NCBI GenBank assembly: GCA_039707465.1
Contig: CM077648.1
Span: forward strand, 27,965,119 to 28,029,118
Direction of reading: 5' to 3'
Origin: Rhabdophis nuchalis
Taxonomy: Eukaryota; Chordata; Lepidosauria; Squamata; Natricidae
Length of the DNA stretch: 64,000 bases
Shown here: positions 33,990 to 46,113 of the stretch, piece after piece
Layout of the letters: every line of letters begins with the position of its first letter
How positions within the stretch are numbered: position 1 is the stretch's first letter
Translations under genes and position numbers: made by a program
Notes under the pieces: model-generated
What the model saw: the letters and a program-made list of their open reading frames with translations, nothing else
Database searches by the model: none
What the model was told of the DNA's origin: nothing

Positions 33990-35270
33990 CTACCTAAAGT
34001 GGGAAAAGATAGTGCAAACCTCTTCACTCTCCATGACCTCTCAGTAACCTTCCATAGCATTGATCAGGGTATGTTTTTGGGCCTGCGGTTGCTAAGCTCC
34101 TTTCTCTAAGGCTGGTCCCATTCAATGTTAATAGGGAGTGAGAGATCCAGCCCTCAGCTGTTCTATTGTGGCGTGCCATAGAGCTTGGTACTTTCTCCAT
34201 TCCTTTTTACATCTAGATGAAGCCAGTGAGTGAGATCATCCGTCACCATAGTTTAGGTATCAACTGATGCTACTTAGCTCTATATCTCCATCCCTGATGA
34301 CCCAAATGATGCCAGGCTGCTATTTCACCAGTGCCTAGAGACTACAAGGGCCTGGATGGGGGGACAACAGACTGGCTGATCTGGCAAGCCTGAGTGGTTT
34401 TGGGTGCATGGAGGTCCAAATTCTGCAACTTTAACATCTTTGGTTCTTTGGTTTATCCCTGATAAAGCTGGTCCGCAACTTGGACATTCTCCTGGATTCA
34501 CAACTCCTAACTCTCTTGCAGTTAGGAGAGCCTTTGCACAACTTCGTTTTGTGTGCCAGTTGAGGCCTTCCCCAGATGAGGAGTCCCTGCGCTCAGTCAT
34601 TCAAGACCTAATCATCTCACATCTGGACTATTGTAATGCACTGAACACAGGGCTACTCTGGAAGAGCATTTGGAATCTTTGGCTGGTGCAGTGTGGTGGC
34701 ATGGGCAGTTTTTAAGGTCCCCTAGAGTTACACCACTGCTTCACGAGTTGCAATGGTTGCAGGTGTACTTCTCGGTGCAATTCAAAGTGTTGGTTCCCCC
34801 CTTTAAAGCCTTGCATGACATGGTTTACTTGAAGAATTGTCTCACCCATGCCAGAAGATGGGCATACTGGGGATCCCGTCAGCCAAGTAATTTTGGCTGG
34901 TGGGCTCCAGGAGAAGAGCATTCTCTGGATCCTGTCCTCTGGAACATCTTACCCCATGACGTGAGATTGGCTCCCACTCTCCTGATATTTTGTAGGAGTC
35001 TTAAGACCTGGCTCTACCAGATGGCTTGGGGGACCCAATTTGGAAGCTTTATACTGGATGTGGTTGACTAATTAAAATTCAATCCATTTCCATGTGTCTA
35101 GCTTCCTTCTTTGCCATCTTGCATTCATGATTTTATCAGTTAATGTTTTTATCTGTTGGGTTTTTTTTTACAGTGGATGATTTTAATGTTTTTATGTTGT
35201 AAGCCTCCCAGAATCATCAGATACGAGATGGGTGGCAAATATGTTATGAATGGATGGATGGATGATGTCT
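33990..35270 (+). mobile_element. Old degenerate L2 LINE
   Basis: Recognisable but broken L2 segments: a decayed DLS-x-x-F-x-x-IDQG block near 34035, then SHLDYCNALNTGLL near 34617 and LLHELQWLQVYFSVQFKVL near 34735, ending in a GATG/TGGA tail. Many frameshifts and stops; much older than the copy at 50045. Confidence 0.75.
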
Positions 35271-35389
35271 ATTATAAGTTACAACCTCCTTGCTTGGGAA
35301 TCACTAATTTCTAGGGACTGAGCAAGACTTATGTTTACTTTTCTTCTTCCCCAGGAAGTGTTCATACACTTCGCCTAATTTGCCCACCA

Positions 35390-36175
35390 TTCTGGTCAGG
35401 AAAGCGGAGGGGTGGGGAAATATCTTATTTTCCGTCCCTTCTCATTTTGAAGCCCAGCGGGAGCCACGACAAACCGGGACTGCGGCCACTGTAGAGCACT
35501 TGTGTGGTCCTCTAAGTGCGTGCCGGTGAAATGAGGCTGAACGGTTATGCAAAAGGGGTGGCACCGGCTTGGGTGGGGGCGGAAGGCCTGAGATCCCTGT
35601 CCGGCCCGGGACCCGATCGGTCCACCAAGGGTCAAACTGTTCAACCGCAGCTCTTTTGGCGCAGCTCAATCCTCCTTTAGGAGAACAATGAAAGGCCAAA
35701 GCAGGCGGGGATCAAGAAACGAGGGAAACGCCAGTGATTTAAGGGAGAGGGCAGGGAGCGGGCAGGATCGGCCGGGGGGACTTGGGGAGAAGCCTTTGTG
35801 ATGCTTAAGACGCCTGAACGCTGGGGCGACCTCTCGGAGGCCAAAAGTTACAGGGGATCCGGGCCCAAGGGAAGGCGACTGGGCTGGCTCAGGTCGACCG
35901 CCCAAGATGCGCCAGCCAGAAGGACGCCGCCAGGTTTCCAGCAAGAGGCGTGGCGAGGAGAAAGCTTGCTGCGCGGTGGGACGCTCCGGTTAAGTCTTGA
36001 GGTCAGGGCGAGGGCTTACCTCGGCGAAAGGCGCAACAACGCCCGTCTCCTTCCCTCCCCCCATTTACGCAGTGGGACTGGCTTGGGTGAGGGAGGGGTG
36101 GCTGATGAGGAGAGGCTCCGTCCACGACTAAGTCAAACAACGATGACGGTGTTTACATCAGGTGCCAAGTAAGCA
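35390..36175. promoter_or_regulatory. GC-rich island with a minus-strand splice donor
   Basis: Repeat-free, CpG-containing block in AT-rich surroundings, about 7-8 kb upstream of NEUROG2. On the minus strand CGCCGAG|GTAAGCCC (GT at 36018-36019) is a strong donor. Includes a SOX-like GAACAATGAAAGG (35681-35693). Could be an alternative or noncoding-RNA promoter, or an enhancer. Confidence 0.35.
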
Positions 36176-39100
36176 TCCAAGCTAATCATATTTTGGTGTA
36201 CAATAATGCGATGTATGGAAGTCACTCAAACCTGCCGGCACGTTGAAGAAGTAAACCCAGATTTTGCTAGCTGTCTCTGCAAAGGTAGAGGTGCATTCAA
36301 GTCAAACGTGTGATTTGGTATCTCCATAGACTTACCAGTGCAGTTTTCTGGACAACAGCCTTACAGTGGTTTTACTGTCCCCCCCCCCCCTCATATGATT
36401 TTTCAATTTCTCAATCTTGCTTAGCCCCCAAGACCACAAAGATAAACAATTAATTCTTTATTCTTTGTAGTCTATAATGTAGGATCTGTTTTCCAGTGTA
36501 TGCCAGTCTCCAAGGCATTTGTGACACCTGACAGAACCTGTGCAGGCTCCTATTTAACCCATATTCACCAAGCAAAGAAATTTAATTTTACTTGGAGTGC
36601 CTGAATCAAGAGGTTGATTCCCACATCGTATACTATGATATAGTTTCTTTGATTGTAGTTTATAGTGCGAATTCCAATCTGCTCACTCTATAATTAATTA
36701 AAATGAAACTAAATTAGATTTAAAGTAGTTTAATTTGTCCAGTGGAAGATTCCATTTAGCAACAATTTCACAAAGTTCCGATTCATAAACTGCCATGCAG
36801 AAAATTAAACTGCCACAGAAAATTGAACTCCCATGTCAAGGAGACTGTGGTGTTCTCTCCGAGTTTTTCCCTTTGAATGGGAGTGAAATTTGGGGAATTA
36901 ACATAACAGCAAGTTACTAGAGAGAATAGTATACAATGAAAGCTAAGATGCTGACCTTGAGTGCTGTCCCTTGAGCACTGCTAACTAGATACTTGTAAGA
37001 ACGTCATACTCCACCCATGATAATTTTAAAAAAAATATGTTGAGGAAAAGATGTCTTCAAATTAAATGAGAACTATTTAAAAAAAATGCAAGATAAGGTT
37101 AATTTCCTTGATGCTAATAAAAATGATTCAGAAGTGTGAATTACTGTCACAGAAACTAGCCTTTGGACCCTCAAGACTTATAGATGTGCCTCAGTTGTTT
37201 GCATTGCACCAAGTGGCTCTGTCTTACATGTGATTGTGCTTGATGCAAGTTTAATCAATTTAAAGAAAGTTTAGAGATTTTTAACGATCAGTCTCTCCTA
37301 TTCTTAATTGTAAACTTGAGTTTGTAATGGTATGTTATTTATTGTTATTGTTAAGACTTGGCACTCAGAAACTCTGAAGAAAGTAGTGCAATAACACTGG
37401 GTGGAGAAATTGATCTTGTTTACATGGGGCTCCAAAGGGCACAACAATTTCCCTGTACTTCCTTTAGTTTGACAGATGGGTGCCCTTTTAGGGGTCTCAT
37501 CAGAAGATGCCTATACCCATGTAGCCTGGAGGCATCTCTTGCTTGTAATTATTCTTTCTCTCCAACTCTCCCTCTTTGTGAGGGTGCTCTGATTGTTTTG
37601 TCTGCCCCATTTGCATGGCAGGTGCAGGCTTCAACAGTGATTTTTAAACTTCAGGCTGTTCCTCCCTCCCTCCCTCCTCCTTTTAGGGCGGTAGACTCTC
37701 TCTCCACCCCAGCCTCAGGAGCCCATAAGCTCTTCTCCTCCATTTTCCCAGAAACTTGAAGATTGCATGGTTGAGATGCAATTCTTCTTTCTTTCCCTCT
37801 TCCTTCTCTCTCCCCCCACTGTCCCTGGCTAAAAGAACAGCCGATTGTGAGTAGAGATGGAATGGACACCCAAAAAGGGAAGCCTGCAAAAAGGGACACT
37901 GGGTAGCAGGCGAAGGTTGGAGTAAGGGAGCACTAATCGCTGAACCAGGAGACAAATACGATTACCAGCTCTGAGCCTTGAGTCAGAAAGTCTCATAGAC
38001 TTTAAGATGTTAATCCCCAAGCTAATCCTTCCTTTGGCGTGTCGGAATAGTGCAGCCACAAGAGTTGTTTTGTTATTTATATTGGCGTTTAATAAAACTC
38101 AGGCAGTGGTGAATGGGTTGCCCACTCTCCAATGGTAATTAATTCCCTATTTCAGTGACCCAATTGTGCTGGGATAGAGCAGCGGGACAGTCCCACTGCC
38201 CCAACCCGCCTTTGTGCAGCTTACATGGCTCTCGTGCTTCAACAGCTATGGAAACCCATTCTTTTGATGTCATTCAAGGAGTTTTCCTTGGGTATCTTCT
38301 AAACTTCAAGAACTCCTTTCTTTTCCCAAATGCATGAAAAGCAGGCCTGGCTTGACCACCTCTGTAGAATTTAATGATTCGTTGAAAGGGTCTTGAGGAA
38401 GGAGGGGGCGAGAGGAGAAGATATAGACAAACACATATCTGTAAGAAGAGATGGGGAAAAATAAATCTGACAGATCCCTGTTAAAATAAACTCTGTGCTT
38501 CAAAGTACAAAATTACCAACTTTTGTTATTTTATTTATTCAATTTCCAAATGTTGAAATTCTAATTAGAAATAGAATTAAAGGAATTCTATTTCCAAGAA
38601 CATTTAACTTCAGTAGAATGGAATTCAGTCAGATGTAGGAAATAGTTTAAATAAAACCAATGAAGAGTGCATTGATTTTAATCAAAATAGGAAGTTCATG
38701 CAGCAGTAGCATCCTACCTTAAAATAGCAAGACTGTCTTTATATGCACTTCCAGTGGGGGGGGGGGGGGGGAATCTCTTAGCAAGTCACAGAAACAATTC
38801 AGAATTCAAATAAGAAAATACAGAGTGAACCATATGGCCAGGGTAGCTTGAGTTGGCTGCGTTTTTTCTTAGACAAAGAAGGGATTGAGAGTTGAAGGAA
38901 AGGAGAAAAAAACCCCAACTTTCCGGCTGATGAAGCTGTTGTCTGGAGGCAATGATCCCAAATCTCAAGGCTTTATTCCAAGCTCCGACTGAGACGTGAT
39001 ATGTCATATGATTAGCATCTTTCATATTTACAAGAGAAGTATAGGCTGCCAGCCTTTAGAGAAAGGCGAGAGAAAGAAGGGGCATATGCTGAAATGGATT

Positions 39101-39798
39101 TAGCATTTGAAAGAGAGAAAAGAGATCGGATAAATACACTTAAACGAGGATTTAGTTTTACTCCTGTTGCGTTCTAATGGATTGTTGATTGAGATTTTAG
39201 GGAGCTGGAACAGGGGTGTCACCAGTAATTTAAAAGATGCTATTCAGCTCTTGACTATTTCTTCCACACTTTGTGTATTAATGGGTTTAGTGACAGCTTG
39301 GGCTAAAAGAAAACCTTTTTAAGAAATAACCAAAATATGATAGCGAAACTCGCCTTCACTTTTGAAATGTAGATAGCTTTCAAAGTTTAGAGTGCAATTT
39401 TCGTTTGGCTGAAGAGAACTTCAAAGTCTATTGGTAAGAGTTTTGCATCACATTTGAATAATTATCTTAATTCATGTGAGATTATGCAAATTGTCATTAT
39501 TTCAAAGAAAAAAATAGATGACCTTTGCTTGCTACCTTCATGCTGTGAAATGAAAAGCAGAGAGAACACTGGCACCACCTAACGGACAATTTTTATTTTA
39601 GCTAGAATCTTAACTCTGCAAAAAACAAAATGTGTATCTCTAAGATGCACTATTTTAAATCTGTAAATATTTTCCATACAATACTTTGAGAAGGCTGATA
39701 GTGTGTTATTTTAAACTATTTTTTTTAAAGTTTATTGTCATGAAATGTACAGTTCCTAGTAAGTTAACCTGCATTAAAATTACCTTGTTATAAAATTA
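36176..39798. other. Unique intergenic DNA between NEUROG2 and ZGRF1
   Basis: Almost free of recognisable repeats. Two candidate regulatory clusters: 37925-38170 with paired TAATCC sites (38011-38016 and 38023-38028) and TAATTAATTCCC, and 39380-39560 with an ATGCAAAT octamer (39484-39491) and CATGTG. A G-run lies at 38756-38771. No supported gene. Confidence 0.35.
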
Positions 39799-39804
39799 TT
39801 TATT
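39799..39804 (-). terminator. ZGRF1: ZGRF1 polyadenylation signal
   Basis: AATAAA on the minus strand about 118 bases after the ZGRF1 stop codon. A second one lies at 39592-39597. Either could define the transcript end. Confidence 0.5.
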
Positions 39805-39921
39805 ATATTTAAACTTTTTAAAAACCATTAATGCATGTAAAAGTATTACTGGAGGCACTTAAAATATAAAAGCTGCAATTTTTGATTTTGAAGATGAAAT
39901 CATTGATATAATTCAGTATAT

Positions 39922-40073
39922 TTATGCATTTGCTTTTTGAGAAACGGATTCATTTTTAGATTTTTTCTTTTTCATGATGGCTTCTTCTTCCATCTTTCTC
40001 TTGAAATAAGATTTAACAATATAATTCAGTTGTTGCTCACATTGGTTAGCATGTTGTAATCCATTTCTTCTCC
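39922..40073 (-). CDS. ZGRF1: ZGRF1 last coding exon
   Basis: 152 nt including the TAA stop; encodes [19 protein letters not shown] then a lysine-rich tail ([19 protein letters not shown]). The acceptor is TTATTTATAG, and two bases complete the glycine codon split with the previous exon. A canonical AATAAA lies about 120 bases downstream. Confidence 0.9.
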
Positions 40074-43000
40074 CTATAAATAACAGAATAACAGTATATT
40101 TATATATTAACAATTAAACCTTAAACACACTGGCCTATGTACATGATAGATCTGCTTGATGTAGTGATGACTTTAAAGAGAGACAATTTAAAGTTGTATA
40201 ACACAGGTTTCCCCAACTCCCGAGCCACGCAAGTGGTGGGCAAGTGTGCATGCGCACAGCTCTATTTATGCGAGCAATGGGTGCATGTGCCTTCCACTCA
40301 CACAAATGGAGTTGCATGTGCTCATGTAACGCCTGCCGTTTGCATAGAACCATCCCCTCTTCCTCACCAGTCTGCCAAGTTGTAAACTGTTGTAAAGGTG
40401 TCACCTTGAGCACAGAGAGCTTGGGTCAAATTTCTGGTGGATCAAAAAACTTCATGGAAATTTTAGCCCAGCCTCTCCCTCTCTAATCAGACTATGTCAA
40501 CAAATTACTGTTGTAAAAATAATATTTGGGTGGTTTCTCCCCTTTCTTGCATTTTAAAGAACAGGCAGACTATAAGTATAATTAATAAATACATGAGTAA
40601 TTTATATTTTAAAATGTCTTACTTTACCTGTGCAATGCTGAATAACACTTCTCCATAATTTGTTCTTTCTTAAACAGTTTAGATTTCCTACTATCAATAA
40701 ATGCCTCTTTCCTCTAGTCAGAGCCACATTCACTCTCTTTTCTGAATCTATGAAGCCAACTTGTCTTGTCCTTACACAAGATAAAACAATTATTTCTTTC
40801 TCTGCTCCCTGAAAAGCATCTACTGTAGACACTTGGACAGTCTTTATTTGGGCAGCATCCATGCGTATAGCAACAAACAAATTACGGATCTGCAAACAGA
40901 AACAGATGACACCCATGACAGTATACAGCTTTGCACAAGATTGAATGAAATAAAATTATGGGTAATGATATATACTCTTAACATATCTACCATTGGAACA
41001 AGTTGAATTTAAAAAACCCCTAAAAACACAAATATTAATGAGAATGTTTATGGTTATGGGAGAAGTAGTACATTCAAAATTGAGGTAAGCTATCCCTTTA
41101 CTGAACAATAAACTTTGGGTTTTTAATTTATACTGTATTTTAAGCAGAATGATCTCTGATAAATTCCCAATTAATTTGAAGCATAATGAAGCTGAGGGTC
41201 TTTTGTTTGAAAAAAATCAAATTAATGATATCCAAAACCATTGGAATTGTTTTAGTGACTAAAACATACCTTGCTCATTTGGGATTTGTAGAGAGTTATT
41301 ACCCCAATCATAGATCCATCCACTCCGCTGGCAATCAGAGATTGTATTAATTTGACAATGAAAAATGATTCTGCCATATTGTAGAAACTGTTGTCTGCCT
41401 CAATCTAGAAAACAGATTTAGAGTTATATAATGGCAAAAAAGTCGGTGATACGATTGTTTAGTAGAATAATGAAATGTAGTACTATTAATTGAAGACTTT
41501 GTATCAAGATGCATTTATCATAGGTCTCCTGCTGGAATGCTCAATCAAATGAGACAGAGAGGTACACACTCTAGGAAGAAGCTCATTTGTATGGATTAAC
41601 TATTTTAGCCAGGAGTGAATGAAATAGAGATGTTCCATGGATATGTTATGCTCAGGATACAATTACTTCATGGATTTCTCTTCTACAATTTCTGTCCTAA
41701 ACAATTTGGTTTATAAAAGAACACGAAAAGCACAAGTTCTTAATTCTAAACCGTTATCTTCAATTAATGCAATACTTACTTGTTCCGACCCATTAACATT
41801 ATAAAAACACAGTGTTGGTAGCCAGTCCAAGAGAGGACTTCGGTCGGTTTCAGAAATTCCATTCAACAGAATTCCTTCATAAAATAGCTCATTAGTTAGA
41901 GCAGCAATAACAGGGTGACAACGATACTGTGTTCTAAGTAATACAGGTGCATATCCCTGTGATTATACAAGGAGAAAAAGAAAGAAAGCAAAAATAATGG
42001 AAAGTACTGTTAAATAACTAATATTATCAATTATTTATTTATTATTATTTTAATTTGTAAACCGCACCCTCTCCCCGAAGGGACTCGGGGCGGTGCACAG
42101 GAAATTAAAAAGCATATAAACATAAACAATTATAAATATTTAAAACCCAATTAAATAAACTATCACCCTGCGCTAAAATCTTAAAATCCTTAAAACTATT
42201 TCCCCTTAAAATTCCGATTAAAACAATTTAAACATTCAGACTGAAGGCTGGCGAGGTAGATTAGGCCAAGCCAGCCTGATGGAAGAAATATAGTATAATA
42301 TAGGAAAATAGCAGGCAGAGCTGAGAGGGGGTGAAATTAGGCACATCACTACTTGAGAGTCCTTGTATTTCTACCCCCATGTTGAATTTATTTGATCTTT
42401 ATCTACCCACAAATTAGTGCTGTTAGTTAACCAGAGTCCTGTGTAAAGATTTGAATAAATCGTCTATGCTGCGACTTGAAGAATGATCCCAATACTTTGT
42501 TCCTAACGTATAACTAACTCTTATTGTATAAATAATAAAGTATTAAGATTTCTTTTTATGCCAGACTTTTTGTTGTAAGTAATATATGCAACAATATAAG
42601 GATACTAAGACAAATAACTACTGAAATACAGTTGCAAGAAAAAGTATGTGAACTCCTTGGGATTACGTGGAGTTTTGCATGAATTGGCCATAAAATGTGC
42701 TCTGAACTTCATGTAAGTCACAACAATAAACAAACACAGTCTGCTTAAAATAATACTACACAAACATTAAATGTTGCCATGGTTTAATTGCACATAACAT
42801 GTAAACATTCACAGAGTATTATGTGTACTAGATATTTTCATTAAAAAGCAGGGCATATAACTAAGAATGCAACATTTTTCTGTATAAGATTTTGATCTAC
42901 TTTCTAGGCCCTAAATATTTTTAAAATTAAAAAAAACCCCCAAGTTTCTATATCTCTAGATATTAGAAGTACGCACCATCAAACAGAGACGATCAAAGAG

Positions 43001-46000
43001 AGTTTGTTCCAAACCATTGTCATGTGCACTTTCAGAGCCTTGAATGGTAGGTGGCAGCTGCTTAGGATCTCCAACAAGAATCAGCTTCTCACATTCAAAA
43101 CTATAAAGGGAAACACATTTCTGCCCATCACATATTAAACTTAAAAAATGGGAAACTTTCTTTCAGTAAAAGGCAACAATATACCATATAAATCATAGTG
43201 TTGGGCAAAAAAAGTCTAAAGACAAAACAGATAACTTGGCCAATTTCATTGTAAACTGTAACTGCTAATACACAGTCGAAATTATGCTTTACCTGCTAAA
43301 GAGTTTAAACTTGTACTAGGTTTCAGACCTCTGTGCTAAAAACAATTAGCTGTTAAAGATAATTGTCTTTAAATTTCCAAGTTCAAGAAAACTTGGAGCA
43401 TAGTATAAAATTGTTGTTAATATAAAGGCCCAAATAAAAATATATTAAAATATCAGTCTTTCAATCTATATAAATAAAAATGTAACAAGAGTTTGTTCAA
43501 AACCACTAATCTCCAAAAGTACTGCACCGATTGCTTCCAAATTTTCACACAACGTTTCTTTCAAGTACGGTACCAATGATATATATATATACGGATTGTG
43601 TAGATGTCACACCTGTACTAGGTATACACAACGGAAATGTAAAAAACTATAAAAAAGGTAGGTAGATGAATACAGAGAGAGCAGTGGGCCACAGATCCTT
43701 TATGACATAAAATACTCTGTCCCGTAAGATTCAAGGAGAAATACAGTAGGTAGGTAGGTAGGCAGCTATTGGTTGGCCATTTAACCAGACTGGGCCACAG
43801 CAATGCATGGCCGGGAACAGCTAGTATTTAATATTTTGCCAGCAGAATGTACAGTATAATCTTTACTAATTGATTCCTTGTTCTCAATAAGCTTGTGTTT
43901 TAAAGCAAATATATACTGTAACCTTTGTACTGTTTATAGCATTTCGCTCTTTGATTTGGCTTTCATTACAAACTCAGCTCATGCCTGGCCAATGTTTATT
44001 CTCTCTTAATTCCTTGGATAATATTAAGGTGTGTGCATAAATAAATGTTACTTGAAACTGACCAAGTGAACGGTGTTTCTGTTGTATTACACCCTTAACA
44101 ACTATACACTGAACCTGGGGATGTATAAAGGACTAATCTATCTTAATCAGATATTTTGAATGAAGAAAAATAGCTAGTCCTCTGGATTTGCCTGAACTAG
44201 CAACTAAAAGCAAATAAGAATCTTTGAAAAAAAATACTTCCAGTTTTTTGAAGATAAACAATATCTTGCTAAGACCTAATTCTGGAATTATAAGAGTTTC
44301 TGAATTGCCTGTCTTCACCATACTTGGAACATTTCTTTCACTATTTTAGGTTTAGGTTTCTATATAATATGTTATATTTAAAACTTTATAAATAATTGAG
44401 ATCTCTTCATACAGCCATTCTTGCTATCAGCTTTTTCCACTCCATTTTTAGAATTTAGTTACAAGACTGGTCATTGAGTTGTTGCAATAGTAAGACTTAT
44501 ATTAGTTGGTTATAAAATGTTTTCTGGCTTACATCTTAAAACAACTTAACTTCATAAGTTAAAACAATCACTATACTTGAATTTAATTATTAGTAGAACT
44601 CATCTTATGATCATAATTGAGTCTGGAATTACATCCCAGAGTGATGCTGATTGTTAAGTGTGTCACTATGGGACTGCACCCAATTTTGCAATCTCTTTTG
44701 TGACAGTCATTAACTGATTCACCATAATATTAACAAATGTGGCAGTCATTAAGTGAATGCAACGGTTCTTAAGTCAATTCATTGTCTGAATTTTGCCAGA
44801 TTTTGTCAGAAACTAGAAGCAAATGGGGAGGGGGCGCTGTTCATTGAAATGAAGAATTTGGATTATATGTAGTCCTGGGGAAGTCTGTTGTAAGTTTGAA
44901 CAATTGCTAATTAACTGGCTATAAGTCAAGGAGTGTAATAACAAAGAAAAATGATGGCATACCTTGCAATCGGGAGCAGAGAGGATGGTTCTGTCATTTG
45001 ACTACACTCATCTAGAATCACTATAGGAAATTTAAGACTTTTCATGCATGGAAATGAGCAGGCAGCACAGGTAGATCCCACTACCCTCACCTGTATCAAT
45101 AGAGGAAACATAAAGCCATCTGTATACCCATACAAATAATTAACCACAAGTTGTACAACCAAAATTCAATTTCTTTTTTGGGTAACTGAACGTATTTATA
45201 CTCAAAAATGGTGCAACCAACTAAAAAAACAACAACAAATTTATAATGAAACCTAATGAGAAAACATGACCCCATCATGCTGATTCTACAACCCCTATGT
45301 TTGAAGTTTGCTTTTAAAAAAATAGTAAAACATGCAACAACTAAAAATACAAGTAACTGCACATTCAGTTTATTCATCTGATGCCATGCTCCACTAACAT
45401 ATTTCAATAAAAATGATTGATTACTTTATAGCCTAGTCTTTTTCATAATTATAACAAATGCTTGATTTAAGGACAGTTGTTTACTGGATTTTGAATTTAA
45501 TGGTCAAATTTTGCTGGAAATGAGTTTGTCCAGATTTCAGGCAATAATAATTTGTCATTTGACAAACACATTACAAATGTATTTGAAATATTTTTAAATA
45601 AATATGAGTCCTTTTATTTTTAAATTGTCATAGTCTTTATGCTGTATGACTTTACAAACTGACATGTTTGTTTGTAAATCAGAGGTTATAACACTGAGCT
45701 ATCCTTGACTATTAAAAGAATACCCGAGGAGCCCCCTCCCCAATATCCAACTCATAGTTTAAAACAGGGGTTCCCAACCTCCGGACTGTGGCTCACTATC
45801 GGGCCTTGAGCCGTTTGGAAATGGCCGTCCAAGTGGTGAGCGAGCAGGTGCATATCTCCACTTTCGTGAGCAGCAGAAGACTTATACGGAACTCTCCTCC
45901 CCCAATCCCACAAAGCCAGAAAGGTTGGGGAACTCTGGTTTAAAAGAAACTCCGTTTTAGTGGACACCCTTCCTTCATTAGCCTGTTAATCCTAAAAGCT

Positions 46001-46057
46001 ACTGTATTTCTTAAACATCCGCTTTTACAATTTCATTGTAATTTTTACAATGACAAG

Positions 46058-46113
<56 letters not shown>

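Noticed and set aside
35798..36172. 124-codon plus-strand frame in the GC-rich island
   Set aside because: No homology recognised and no supporting splice sites on that strand; likely chance in GC-rich DNA.
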